Assembly (NCBI GenBank): GCA_964589625.1
Contig: CAZPSH010000005.1
Span: 1-64,000 of the forward strand
Direction of reading: 5' to 3'
From: JBFLVU01 sp964589625
GTDB taxonomy: Bacteria; Acidobacteriota; UBA4820; DSQY01
DNA length: 64,000 bases
The position numbers and the translations under genes were made by a program. A model generated the notes under the pieces. The model made no database searches. It had not been told where the DNA came from and saw only the letters and a list, made by a program, of their open reading frames with translations. Of this stretch, positions 53,697 to 62,284 are shown piece by piece (the stretch's first letter is position 1; each line of letters opens with the position of its first letter).

Positions 53697-54310
53697 GGCT
53701 GGGCCTTCTGGGAGGCACCTTCGACCCCCCTCACCTCGGCCACCTCCGCGTGGCTCGCATCGCCCAGGACCAGGCTCGGCTCGATGCCGTCCTCTTCGTT
53801 CCCTGCTTCCGACAGCCGCTCAAGCCCCATCCGCCGGCGGCGTCGGAATACCACCGGGCGGCCATGGTAGCCCTCGCCCTGTCGGGGAAAACCGATTGGG
53901 GTCTGGAGACGGCGGAGCTGGAGCGAAAGGGGACCTCTTACACGTCGGACACGGTGGAGCTCCTGATGGGCCGGATGCCCGGTGTGGAGGTCTTCCTTCT
54001 CCTCGGAGCCGACAGCCTGGCCTCGTTTCGCCGATGGAAACGATACAGATTCCTCTTGGAGGCGTGCCGCATTGTGGCGGTGCCCCGTCCCGGAGTGGAC
54101 CTCGCCGCATCCGTGCCCTCCGCCTGGAGGGATCGTGTGCTCCAGGCGTCCGCCAGACCCTCGAAGGTCAGCTCTACAATGGTCCGCGCCCGCGCGGAAA
54201 GGGGAGAGAGCCTGACCGGTTGGGCGCCGGCGTCCGTTGCCCGTTACATCGTCCGTGAGGGGCTGTACGGGGCGGCAGCCCCACATATCGCCCGTGGGAG
54301 GCATTCTTGA
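53693..54310 (+). CDS. nadD: nicotinate-nucleotide adenylyltransferase
   Basis: Makes deamido-NAD from nicotinate mononucleotide and ATP. The 205-residue protein opens with GLLGGTFDPPHLGHLRVARI, the nucleotidyltransferase HxGH motif region, and ends with the second ATP-site element SSTMVRARAERGESL (the I/SSTxIR motif). The GTG at 53693 forms a GTGA overlap with obgE, and GGAGGAGG precedes it. Its stop overlaps the TTG of rsfS. Confidence 0.95.
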   Translation: MRLGLLGGTFDPPHLGHLRVARIAQDQARLDAVLFVPCFRQPLKPHPPAASEYHRAAMVALALSGKTDWGLETAELERKGTSYTSDTVELLMGRMPGVEVFLLLGADSLASFRRWKRYRFLLEACRIVAVPRPGVDLAASVPSAWRDRVLQASARPSKVSSTMVRARAERGESLTGWAPASVARYIVREGLYGAAAPHIARGRHS

Positions 54311-54654
54311 CGCAAGAGGACATGGAGATCCTGAAGCTGGTCGTGGAGTCCCTGGAGAACGGCAAGGCCGGAGAACCGGTGATCCTCGATCTCCGCCCCC
54401 TGACCACCATGACGGATTACTTCGTCTTGGCCCACGGGACCAACACCCGCCAGGTGCAAGCCATGGCCAGGGACATCGAGCAAGTCCTCAAAACGAAGGC
54501 GGGCCTGAAACCCCATCACGTGGAGGGGGTGGCCGCCGCCCAATGGGTCCTCATGGATTACGGACACTTCATCGTCCACCTTTTCCTCTCCGAGAGGCGG
54601 GGATATTACGACCTGGAACGCATCTGGATGGACGCCCCCCGGATTACCCCATGA
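54307..54654 (+). CDS. rsfS: ribosomal silencing factor RsfS
   Basis: Binds L14 and blocks 30S-50S joining in starvation. The 115-residue protein has the family core VILDLRPLTTMTDYFVLAHG, TNTRQVQAMARDIEQVL, and YGHFIVHLFLSERRGYYDLE with the terminal W (IWMDA). The start is the TTG at 54307 overlapping nadD's TGA; the ATG at 54322 is an alternative. nadD-rsfS linkage is widespread. Confidence 0.95.
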   Translation: MTQEDMEILKLVVESLENGKAGEPVILDLRPLTTMTDYFVLAHGTNTRQVQAMARDIEQVLKTKAGLKPHHVEGVAAAQWVLMDYGHFIVHLFLSERRGYYDLERIWMDAPRITP

Positions 54655-55580
54655 GACCGTCCCGGCGTCCCCTCGGCCGGGATCCCGCCTTTCGGGCGGC
54701 CTTGGCCCTCGCCGAGAAGGCCGCCTCCGCGCGGGGACCCGTTCTCCTGGTCGGGCCCACGGGAAGCGGGAAGAGCCGGCTCGCCCGCTACATCCACGAC
54801 CTCCGCCCCCCCAAATCGGGGACTTTTTCTGAATGGCACGCCGCCGGGGTTCCCTCTTCGCTCCTGGAAGCGGAGTTTTTCGGAGTGGAGAGAGGCGCCG
54901 CAACGGGCGTGGCTCCCCGCGCGGGCATCTTCGAGGAAGCGGGCGTGGGGACCCTCTGTCTCTCCGGCGTGGAATGGCTCGGTCCGGAAAAGCAGGCCGC
55001 CCTGCTCCGGATCCTCGAGGGGAGTCCCTTCCAGCGGATCGGCGGGGGGCGACGGCTGACGTGCGAGGCCAGGGTCCTCGCGGCTTTTTCGGAGCCTCCC
55101 GAACTGCTGGTCTCCCGCGGCCAGCTTCGCTCGGATCTGCTTTTTCGGCTCGACGTCCTTCGGATCCACCTTCCAGCCTTGGGCGAAAGGACAGGAGACG
55201 TCCCCCTCCTGGCCCGCCATTTCCTCCGGGCGGCCTGCCGCAAGCTGGGACGCCCCGCCCCCGAACTGGCCCCCTCGCTCGTCGAGGCCCTTGCCAAACG
55301 TCCCTGGCCGGGCAATCTTCGGGAGCTGGCCCAGTGCATGGAGGGTCTGGCGCTCACGGGAGGAAGCCGCCTGGGCCCCGAGGACCTGGCCGCCGAATTC
55401 TGGATGGCGGAGCCTCCAGCGGCGGACGCCCTCCGAAGAAGGTTGACCCTGGAAGAATTGAAGGACGCCTACATTCGATTCGTCCTGGCTCGGACCTCGG
55501 GAAATCGGACCCGGGCCGCGCGGTGGCTGGGGATCAGCCGCAAAGCCCTTTGGGCCCATTTGAGGCGCTCCGAAACTTAG
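54651..55580 (+). CDS. sigma54-activator-like AAA+/Fis protein with degenerate catalytic motifs
   Basis: A 309-residue protein resembling the central and DNA-binding domains of bacterial enhancer-binding proteins. Walker A GPTGSGKS (35-42) is intact. The GAFTGA loop is changed to GAATGV (82-87), and the Walker B position, normally LFLDE, reads LCLSGVE (102-108), losing the Asp-Glu pair. RFDLRxDL-like LRSDLLFRLDVLRIHLPAL and the WPGNLREL motif are retained. A Fis-type helix-turn-helix ends it (NRTRAARWLGISRKALWAHL). No receiver or sensor domain. It probably binds DNA without remodelling sigma54 polymerase. The ATGA at 54651 couples it to rsfS. Confidence 0.82.
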   Translation: MRPSRRPLGRDPAFRAALALAEKAASARGPVLLVGPTGSGKSRLARYIHDLRPPKSGTFSEWHAAGVPSSLLEAEFFGVERGAATGVAPRAGIFEEAGVGTLCLSGVEWLGPEKQAALLRILEGSPFQRIGGGRRLTCEARVLAAFSEPPELLVSRGQLRSDLLFRLDVLRIHLPALGERTGDVPLLARHFLRAACRKLGRPAPELAPSLVEALAKRPWPGNLRELAQCMEGLALTGGSRLGPEDLAAEFWMAEPPAADALRRRLTLEELKDAYIRFVLARTSGNRTRAARWLGISRKALWAHLRRSET

Positions 55581-55602
55581 GGTAAGATAGGTCGGTTTCG
55601 GT

Positions 55603-56064
55603 ATGTGGGAGATACGGGTGGTTCACGTGGGCAGGATCGCGGATGCGAACATCGCGGGAGGGGTATCCCGTTATGCATCCATGGTGGGCGGCGAGTGGCG
55701 CCTGCGCATGGACGCCGTGCCCGCTTCCAAACGGAGGGGGCCCCGTCAGATCCGCCGGGAGGAAGGCCGGCGCCTGTTGGATCGGGCCTCGGGAGACCGG
55801 GCGCTCCTGGCACTCGACGCCGGAGGACGGCTCCTGGATAGCACCGTTTTCGCCCGCCTGCTCGTGGAGTACAAGGACCAGGGGAAGAGGGTGTCGTTCC
55901 TTGTGGGCGGAGCCTACGGACTCGACGAAGAAGTCCTTCGGGCCTCCGATAAGGTTCTCTCCCTCTCCCCCATGACGCTTCCGCACGAGATGGCCCTGCT
56001 CGTCCTGACGGAGCAGATCTACAGGGCCTTCGCCGCCTCCACGGGAAGGGCCTACGCCAAATAG
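55603..56064 (+). CDS. rlmH: 23S rRNA pseudouridine(1915) N3-methyltransferase RlmH
   Basis: SPOUT-family enzyme acting on helix 69 of 23S rRNA in assembled ribosomes. The 153-residue protein has FLVGGAYGLDEEVLRASDKV (SAM pocket) near 103 and LSLSPMTLPHEMALLVLTEQ near 123, followed by IYRAFAASTGRAYAK. These are the diagnostic C-terminal features. The N-terminal half is more diverged than usual. A ribosome-linked operon supports the call. Confidence 0.92.
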   Translation: MWEIRVVHVGRIADANIAGGVSRYASMVGGEWRLRMDAVPASKRRGPRQIRREEGRRLLDRASGDRALLALDAGGRLLDSTVFARLLVEYKDQGKRVSFLVGGAYGLDEEVLRASDKVLSLSPMTLPHEMALLVLTEQIYRAFAASTGRAYAK

Positions 56065-56082
56065 GAGACCGGAGGAGTCGCC

Positions 56083-56439
56083 ATGGACAAGAGGACCCTG
56101 AAGCACTTCGAGAAACTGCTCCAGGACAAGCGGAGGGAGCTCCAGAAGGCCTACCAGGACAAGCTCATGAGGAGCGGCGACGCGGGCGCGGACGGTGCCC
56201 TGGACTCGGCGGACGAGGCGTCGGTCAACTACAACAAGGAGTTCTGGTACTCCCTGTCGGATGCCGACCGCCGCACCATGCGCATCATCGACGAGGCCCT
56301 GCGCGAGATCCGGACGGGGGGGTTCGGCGAGTGCAAGAACTGCGGCGAGCCGATCCAGAAGAAGCGCCTGGAGGCCGTGCCCTGGGCCCGCCACTGCGTG
56401 GCATGCCAGGATCTCCAAGACCGCGGACTCATCGAGTGA
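56083..56439 (+). CDS. DksA/TraR-family zinc-finger protein
   Basis: A 118-residue protein. A coiled-coil N-terminus (KHFEKLLQDKRRELQKAYQD) is followed by the C4 zinc finger CKNCGEP...CVACQ with 17 residues between the pairs. DksA binds the RNA polymerase secondary channel and works with ppGpp. The coiled-coil tip lacks the usual DxxDxA form but has DSADEASVN, which may serve. It starts 18 bp after rlmH and ends 9 bp before the LapAB-like gene. Confidence 0.88.
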   Translation: MDKRTLKHFEKLLQDKRRELQKAYQDKLMRSGDAGADGALDSADEASVNYNKEFWYSLSDADRRTMRIIDEALREIRTGGFGECKNCGEPIQKKRLEAVPWARHCVACQDLQDRGLIE

Positions 56440-56448
56440 AGGGGCGCC

Positions 56449-57822
56449 ATGCGTCTGAAGACCGCGCTCGTAACGGGATTCCTGATGCTCACCATGGCCT
56501 TGATGGTGGGGGTGGTGTCCGTCAACGGGCCCGTGCTCGCACAGCCCTTCAATCTGCTCGGATTGGAAGTCCCCACGGCCTGGGTGCTCGCGCTGGCCTT
56601 CCTCGCCGGCTTCATCGCGTTCACGCTCTGGCTGGCTGGAACGGGGGTCGTCCATTGGGCGCGGCGCTGGGTCGAGGGCCTGAGGCGGCAGAACGAGAGG
56701 GCCGCCGAGGAGTATTACCTCAAAGGGCTTGACGCCGCCCTTGGAAGCCGGCCCCTCGAGGCCATCACGCACTTCCAGCGCGCCCTCGAGACATCCCCCG
56801 AATACCTGCCGGCCCTCCTCAAGCTGGGAGACGCGCTGAGGGCCGCGGGCAGGCCGCAGGAGGCGCTTTCCTTTCACAGACAAGCCCTATCCATCCGGCC
56901 CGAGGACGTGGCCACCCTCTATGCGCTCACCGAGGACGCGCTCCTCCTTCAGGACCACGAGGAAGCCAAGCGCCACCTGGCCACGATCCTGCGCATCCAG
57001 CCCCGGCGCGCCCTCAAGGCGCTCCGCCTGCTTCGCGCCCTGTACATCCGGGAGACCAATTGGAAGAAGGCCCTGGAGATTCAAGAACACATCGGCAACG
57101 CCCGGGTTTTGGAGGAGGAGCGGGCCGACGACGCGCCCTTCACCGCCGGCCTCATGTACCAAATCGGGGCCGACCTTCTGGGCCAGGAGAAATACAAGGA
57201 TGCCGTGGCTCAGTTGGAGAAACTGCGCCGCAAGTTCCCCGCTTTCCAGGCGACGTACCTCAAGCTGGCCGAAGCCTACCTGCTGAGCGGCCAGGAAGAA
57301 ACGGCCGTTGACGTGTACCTGGACGGCTACCGCAAGAACGCCTCCCCCATGTGCCTGCTGGCCATGGAACAGCTCTTCCTGGACAAGGGGGACCCCGAGG
57401 GCGCGGTCCGCCAGTACCAGAACCTCATCCAGACGACAGACCGGAAGGTGCTTCCCAAGTTCCTCCTCGGTCGCTTCTACTACAAGCTGGAGGTCCTGGA
57501 CCGCGCCGAGGGTCTGTTTCGCGAAATCCAAGGGAACGTTCGCCAGTCTGGACTCCTGGAGTACTATCTGGGCCGGATTCGGGAACGAAAGGGCGATGCG
57601 CCGAAGGCCTGCGCCCACTACCGCGAAGTGATCCGGGTCCTCAACCCCTTCGAGCTCAACTACACATGTGCTGGGTGCGGCCAGGTTTCCCCCGAATGGC
57701 GTGATTTCTGCTCGACCTGCCAGCGGTGGGACACCCTGTCACCCAACTTCCGGGACGAGCTCCTCCAGGAGATCCACGAGCCCAGCCCCGTGTTCTACCA
57801 AGGGGTCCCATGGCACGCCTGA
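56449..57822 (+). CDS. LapA/LapB-like fusion: two-TM anchor, TPR repeats and zinc ribbon
   Basis: A 457-residue protein. The N-terminal 75 residues have two TM helices (ALVTGFLMLTMALMVGVVSV and TAWVLALAFLAGFIAFTLWL), like LapA (DUF1049). Then come TPR repeats (AITHFQRALETSPEYLPALL and several more), and a C-terminal rubredoxin-like ribbon YTCAGCGQVSPEWRDFCSTC, as in LapB/YciM. In E. coli LapB with FtsH regulates LpxC and therefore LPS synthesis. Here LapA and LapB parts are one chain. LPS context is supported by the hldE kinase 4 kb away. Its end overlaps gpmI by 13 bp. Confidence 0.85.
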   Translation: MRLKTALVTGFLMLTMALMVGVVSVNGPVLAQPFNLLGLEVPTAWVLALAFLAGFIAFTLWLAGTGVVHWARRWVEGLRRQNERAAEEYYLKGLDAALGSRPLEAITHFQRALETSPEYLPALLKLGDALRAAGRPQEALSFHRQALSIRPEDVATLYALTEDALLLQDHEEAKRHLATILRIQPRRALKALRLLRALYIRETNWKKALEIQEHIGNARVLEEERADDAPFTAGLMYQIGADLLGQEKYKDAVAQLEKLRRKFPAFQATYLKLAEAYLLSGQEETAVDVYLDGYRKNASPMCLLAMEQLFLDKGDPEGAVRQYQNLIQTTDRKVLPKFLLGRFYYKLEVLDRAEGLFREIQGNVRQSGLLEYYLGRIRERKGDAPKACAHYREVIRVLNPFELNYTCAGCGQVSPEWRDFCSTCQRWDTLSPNFRDELLQEIHEPSPVFYQGVPWHA

Positions 57823-59345
57823 CCAGGGGCCCCCTCCTGCTGGCGGTCCTGGATGGGTGGGGGCTGGCAGAGGATGGGGCTTTCAACGCCGTGACCCGTT
57901 CGGGCCTTCAGAACTTTCCGGCTTGGCTGAAGCGGTTCCCCTGGCGCCCTCTCTGCGCCTCGGGAGAAGCGGTGGGGTTGCCCGAGGACCAGATCGGGAA
58001 CTCCGAAGTGGGCCACCTGACTCTGGGCGCGGGACGGGTGATCTTCCAGGATCTCCCACGCATCAGCCGGGCCATCCAGGACGGAAGCTTCTTCCGCAAT
58101 CCCGTTCTGAGGGACGTCTGCAGGGCCGCCCACGGAGGCACGCTGCACCTCATGGGGCTCGTATCTGACGGCGGTGTCCACAGCCACGTGGACCACCTGA
58201 AGGCCCTCGTGACCCTCGCGGGCCGGGAGGGCGTGTCCCGCGTTGCGATCCACGCCTTCACCGACGGCCGTGACGTTTCTCCGACCAGCGGCATCGGGCA
58301 TATCGAGGACGTGCTGGCGTTCCTGGAGACCGAGGGTTTAGGCTCCCTTGCCACGATCATGGGGCGGTACTACGCCATGGACCGGGACCGCCGCTGGGAG
58401 CGGACCGAGGTGGCGTACCGCGCCTTCACCCGGGGAGAGGGAACCCGCTGGGACGAAGCCGTGGCGGCCATCCGGGCGAGTTACGCGTCGGGCGTCACGG
58501 ACGAGTTTATCCGGCCCATCCTACTTCCCTGCCCCTACGGGACGATCCGGGACGGCGACGCCGTCCTCTTCTTCAACTTCCGCGCGGACCGCACCCGGCA
58601 GATTTCGCGGGCCCTGGCCGACCCTCGTTTCGCGGATTTCCCCCGGGGCGAGCCGCCCCGTCTGAGCGCCTTCTCCACCCTGACCCGGTACCACGGGGAC
58701 TTCCCCTTCCCCGTGGCCTTCGAGAGGGAAATCCCGGCCAATACGCTCGGGGAGGTCGTGGCCGCCGCGGGCCTTCGGCAGCTCCGGATCGCCGAAACCG
58801 AAAAGTACGCCCACGTGACCTTCTTTTTCAGCGGCGGCCGGGAGGCGCCGTTTCCTGGAGAGGACCGAATTCTGATCCCCTCCCCCAAAGTGGCCACCTA
58901 CGACCTTCAGCCCGCCATGAGCGCACCGGAGCTGACCGAGGCGCTCCTCGCCGCCCTGGACCGCGGGTACGGCTTTCTTCTCCTCAACTTCGCCAACCCT
59001 GACATGGTGGGTCACACGGGGGATTTCGGGGCCGCCTGCGAGGCGGCGCGCACGGTGGACCAGTGCATGGGCCGCGTGGTGGAGAAGGTCCTTGGCTTGG
59101 GCGGGGCGGTCGCCCTCACGGCCGACCACGGGAACCTGGAGACGATGCGCGAACCCGACGGCGTCCACATCCACACCGCCCACACCACGAATCCGGTTCC
59201 TTTTCTTTGGCTTTCCCGCGACCCTGTGGGGCTCCGGAAGGAGGGGAATCCCGGTCTCGCCTCGGTGGCGCCCACGCTCCTGGAGTGGCTCGGCCTTCCC
59301 CGACCCCCGGAAATGGACGCCCCCTCGCTTTTCGGCCCGTCCTAG
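57810..59345 (+). CDS. gpmI: 2,3-bisphosphoglycerate-independent phosphoglycerate mutase
   Basis: Interconverts 3- and 2-phosphoglycerate by a phosphoserine intermediate with two Mn ions. The 511-residue protein has LAVLDGWGL at the N-terminus, catalytic Ser in IGNSEVGHLTLGAGR near 63, GLVSDGGVHSH near 122, the phosphate site HAFTDGRDV near 149, FNFRADRTRQ near 255, and ALTADHGNLETM near 433. The ATG at 57810 overlaps the LapAB-like gene by 13 bp. The end is convergent with trmJ. Confidence 0.97.
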   Translation: MARLTRGPLLLAVLDGWGLAEDGAFNAVTRSGLQNFPAWLKRFPWRPLCASGEAVGLPEDQIGNSEVGHLTLGAGRVIFQDLPRISRAIQDGSFFRNPVLRDVCRAAHGGTLHLMGLVSDGGVHSHVDHLKALVTLAGREGVSRVAIHAFTDGRDVSPTSGIGHIEDVLAFLETEGLGSLATIMGRYYAMDRDRRWERTEVAYRAFTRGEGTRWDEAVAAIRASYASGVTDEFIRPILLPCPYGTIRDGDAVLFFNFRADRTRQISRALADPRFADFPRGEPPRLSAFSTLTRYHGDFPFPVAFEREIPANTLGEVVAAAGLRQLRIAETEKYAHVTFFFSGGREAPFPGEDRILIPSPKVATYDLQPAMSAPELTEALLAALDRGYGFLLLNFANPDMVGHTGDFGAACEAARTVDQCMGRVVEKVLGLGGAVALTADHGNLETMREPDGVHIHTAHTTNPVPFLWLSRDPVGLRKEGNPGLASVAPTLLEWLGLPRPPEMDAPSLFGPS

Positions 59346-60118
59346 GGCCCGGCGTCCCCACGCCCCGTCTCGACAGGGCCCTCGGCCTCCCTCCGTCCCC
59401 GAATCCGCCGAAAGAGGCTTCGAAGGATCTCCGTGTCACGCCGGGTCAGACCGGCTCGGTGGATCAGGGCCCTGAGCTCCCTCCCCGCGGGCTCGTCGCC
59501 TCGGATGAGGAATCCGGATCGACGTCCGACCTCAAGGACCATGGATGCCAACCCCTCCCGGTCGGCGTGGGTGGAGATTTCCGCGGACGTGGGAGGGGCT
59601 GGCCTCGCCCCCGATCGGGCCCTCTGGACCAGGTAGGCCAGGATCACCGCGCTCTGGGCGACATTGAGGTCCCGATAGGAGGGGTCTGTGGGGATCACCA
59701 CCACGCCCGTGCACAGGGAAAGTTCCTCCCGGGTCAATCCAGAGGATTCGGAGCCGAAGACGAGGGCCGCCCCGCGGGATGCCGAGGCCACCAGAATCTC
59801 CGCCGCCCGTTCGGGATCCATGTTGTCCATCCGCGCTGCGCCCCGCGGCGCCGTGGCCAAGACCACGGAGCACGCGGAAAGGGACTCTGCCAGCGTCCCC
59901 ACCGTCCGGGCGCTGTCCAGCAGATCCGCCGCGTGCCAAGCCATCCGGCGGGACTCGGTTTCGAAATAGGGGGGATAACCCGGGGCGTCCCCGTTCCGGT
60001 GAAGGCGGGGATCCACCAGGACGAGATCCGTGAGGCCGAAGTTCTTCATGGCCCGTGCCACGGCGCCCACGTTCCCCGGCGAGCGGGTCCGAACCAGGAC
60101 GAACCGGATCCCCTCCAT
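59342..60118 (-). CDS. tRNA/rRNA 2'-O-methyltransferase, TrmJ-like SPOUT
   Basis: A 258-residue SPOUT enzyme. The opening FVLVRTRSPGNVGAVARAMK with NFGLTDLVLVDP, LVFGSESSGLTREELSLC, and IPTDPSYRDLNVAQSAVILA match the TrmJ/LasT group, which ribose-methylates position 32 of tRNA. A Glu/Arg-rich C-terminal extension follows. The gene starts in an ATGA overlap with the mltG stop (60116-60120 region) and overlaps the gpmI end by 4 bp. Confidence 0.9.
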   Translation of the reverse strand: MEGIRFVLVRTRSPGNVGAVARAMKNFGLTDLVLVDPRLHRNGDAPGYPPYFETESRRMAWHAADLLDSARTVGTLAESLSACSVVLATAPRGAARMDNMDPERAAEILVASASRGAALVFGSESSGLTREELSLCTGVVVIPTDPSYRDLNVAQSAVILAYLVQRARSGARPAPPTSAEISTHADREGLASMVLEVGRRSGFLIRGDEPAGRELRALIHRAGLTRRDTEILRSLFRRIRGRREAEGPVETGRGDAGP

Positions 60119-61137
60119 CACCGGCCTCTGGGGGTGCGTGCCCGACGGGTCAGGGCCACCCACCGGTTGTGCTCCTCCAAGGTTCGGGAGAAGGCGTGGG
60201 TGCCGTCGTTCCGGCTCACGAAGTAAAGGTAAGGGGAGGCCTGGGGCTTCAGGACGGCCTCCAGGGAGGCCCGCCCCGGGCTGCAAATGGGGCCCGGCGG
60301 CAATCCCGCGTTCCGGTAGGTGTTGTACGGACTTTCAAAGGCGAGGTCCTCACGGCGGAGGGTCCCCGAATACCGGCCGGCAAGGCTCAGCGCATACACC
60401 ACCGAGGGGTCCGTCTGCAGGGCCATGCCCAGCCGGAGCCGGTTCTCGAACACTCCGGCGATGAGAGGCCGTTCGGGAGCGGAAGCCGTCTCCTCCTCCA
60501 CGAGCGAGGCGAGGGTCACGACCTCCCGGATTCCTCGATCCCGCCCCGGACCGGCGGCCGAAGCCCACCAGGATCGGAAGGAGCGGACCAAAATGTCCAC
60601 GACGGCCTTCTCGCTCAAGCCTGGATCCAGCAGATACGTTTCAGGGAAGAGATATCCTTCCAGGTCCCGGGCCGCCGGGTCCAGGTCTAGGATGGGCCCG
60701 GGATCCCGGACGGCCTTACGGAACGCCTCTTCCGATCCGATTCCGCTTGCCGCGAGGAGCCCGATCACTTCGTCCGTCCTCAGCCCCTCGGGTATCGTCA
60801 TGCGGGTGAGTTCCACATCTCCGCGATTCAGCTTCCCGATGACCTCCAGGGGCGACAGGGGCCGGTCAAACCGGTACGTACCCGGCCGAAGTTTGCGCGG
60901 GTTGCCGTAGAGGACGAAGGCAAGCTTGAAGGAGACCCGGTGGCGCACGAGGCCCCTCTCGTGGAGCACCTCCACGACGTCCCCGGCGCGGTCCCCCCTG
61001 GAAATGGAGACGCGGGTCTCTCCGGCCTCGCGCCGATAGGGCCGATGCCAGTCCCAGGCGAGAAAGGACGCGGCCGCGCCGCCGAGCACGATGGACGCCA
61101 GGACCGCCGCGACGATTCCTTTTCCAAGTCGCCTCAC
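60118..61137 (-). CDS. mltG: endolytic murein transglycosylase MltG
   Basis: Membrane-anchored YceG enzyme that cleaves nascent glycan strands. The 339-residue protein has an N-terminal TM (IVAAVLASIVLGGAAASFLA), the LysM-like segment and catalytic region VVTLASLVEEETASAPERPL, with the essential Glu. It continues VFENRLRLGMALQTDPSVVY and SPYNTYRNAGLPPGPICSPG. The GTG at 61135-61137 overlaps the ruvX stop (GTGA), which settles the start. The order ruvX-mltG is common. Confidence 0.95.
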   Translation of the reverse strand: MRRLGKGIVAAVLASIVLGGAAASFLAWDWHRPYRREAGETRVSISRGDRAGDVVEVLHERGLVRHRVSFKLAFVLYGNPRKLRPGTYRFDRPLSPLEVIGKLNRGDVELTRMTIPEGLRTDEVIGLLAASGIGSEEAFRKAVRDPGPILDLDPAARDLEGYLFPETYLLDPGLSEKAVVDILVRSFRSWWASAAGPGRDRGIREVVTLASLVEEETASAPERPLIAGVFENRLRLGMALQTDPSVVYALSLAGRYSGTLRREDLAFESPYNTYRNAGLPPGPICSPGRASLEAVLKPQASPYLYFVSRNDGTHAFSRTLEEHNRWVALTRRARTPRGR

Positions 61138-61553
61138 GGGCACCCCGCATCCAGGTAAGACTGGAGGAGAAGGGCCGCCGCCACCTGGTCCAGGCGCCCC
61201 TTGTTCCGCCCCACCCGCTCTCCGCGCTCTCTCAGAAGGGAGGCGGCCTCCACGCTGGTAAGCCGTTCGTCCCAGAATACGAAATCCACGGAGGGCAGCC
61301 TCCGGGCCAGGGCGGCGGCAAAGGCCTCCACCTTCTCTTCCAGCGCGCTGCTCCGGCCGTCCATGTGGAGGGGCCGGCCCAGGACCACCCGGGCGGCTCC
61401 CTGGGCGACGATCTGCGCCGCCACCCTCGCCTGCCCCTCCCGCCCCCCCTTCACGTGAAGGGTCGGAAGGGACCTTGCGAGCGTTCTCGTTTCGTCGGAA
61501 ACGGCCAGTCCGATCCGGCGCTCGCCCCAATCCACGGCCAGGACCCGGCTCAT
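61134..61553 (-). CDS. ruvX: putative Holliday junction resolvase RuvX (YqgF)
   Basis: A 139-residue RNase-H-fold protein. VLAVDWGERRIGLAVSD contains the first catalytic Asp, VVLGRPLHMDGR is conserved, and FVFWDERLTSVEAASLL plus DQVAAALLLQSYLD complete the metal site. Roles in pre-16S 5' processing or Holliday junction resolution are proposed. ATGA overlap with the upstream ubiE/menG gene. Confidence 0.94.
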   Translation of the reverse strand: MSRVLAVDWGERRIGLAVSDETRTLARSLPTLHVKGGREGQARVAAQIVAQGAARVVLGRPLHMDGRSSALEEKVEAFAAALARRLPSVDFVFWDERLTSVEAASLLRERGERVGRNKGRLDQVAAALLLQSYLDAGCP

Positions 61554-62284
61554 TCCTGCCCTCCAGGGTTCCTCACCGCCACGTGCAGCGTGGCGACCCC
61601 GCCCGTCAGGGGGCTCTGCGACTCCACCGAGAACCCGGCCGCCTCCAATTTGCCGCGGAGCGCCTCGCTCGAAGGAAACAGGCCCACGGAAGCGGGAAGA
61701 TATCCGTAAGGCCCGTTTACACCGCTCACCCTGCGCCCCACCCAGGGCAGCACCCTCACGAAGTAGAAGCGGAAGAGGGGACCGAAAAACCGGCCCTTCG
61801 GGATGGAAAACTCCAAGAGTACGAGCCGGCCGCCTGGACGTAGAACGCGCGCCAACTCCGCCAGGCCCCGATCCAGGTCCTGAAAGTTCCGGACGCCGAA
61901 GGCCACCATGGCGCCGTCCGCGGCCGCCGTCCTCAAGGGAAGGTCCAGGGCATTCCCCTGCACCCGGCGCACCCGCCCTCCCCCACGCTTCGTCCCGGCC
62001 CTCTTGAGCATGGGGAGGCTGAAATCCACGCCCACCAGCTTCACGTCCACCCGGCGGAGCAGGGCCAGCGCGAGGTCTCCCGTCCCCGTACACACGTCCA
62101 CCACGCAGCTCCCGGGCCGCACAGCGAGCGATTTCACGGCCCTCCGACGCCAGAGGCGATCCACGTTGAGCGAGAGGAGGTGGTTCAACCGGTCGTAGGT
62201 GGGGGCGATGGCGCCGAACATGCGCGCCACCTCGTCTCCCTCCCGACGGGCGGGATCGGGCGAGAAATCCGGATCGCCGCTCAT
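61550..62284 (-). CDS. ubiE: quinone C-methyltransferase, UbiE/MenG family
   Basis: Methylates demethylmenaquinone or the ubiquinone precursor using SAM. The 244-residue protein has MFGAIAPTYDRLNHLLSLNV, motif I VVDVCTGTGDLALALLR, and LPLRTAAADGAMVAFGVRNF, ending with LVLLEFSIPKG. The ATG at 62282-62284 (MSGDPDF) is preferred over the frame to 62329. With no other quinone genes in the window, menaquinone versus ubiquinone cannot be decided. It overlaps hldE and ruvX by 4 bp each. Confidence 0.93.
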   Translation of the reverse strand: MSGDPDFSPDPARREGDEVARMFGAIAPTYDRLNHLLSLNVDRLWRRRAVKSLAVRPGSCVVDVCTGTGDLALALLRRVDVKLVGVDFSLPMLKRAGTKRGGGRVRRVQGNALDLPLRTAAADGAMVAFGVRNFQDLDRGLAELARVLRPGGRLVLLEFSIPKGRFFGPLFRFYFVRVLPWVGRRVSGVNGPYGYLPASVGLFPSSEALRGKLEAAGFSVESQSPLTGGVATLHVAVRNPGGQE

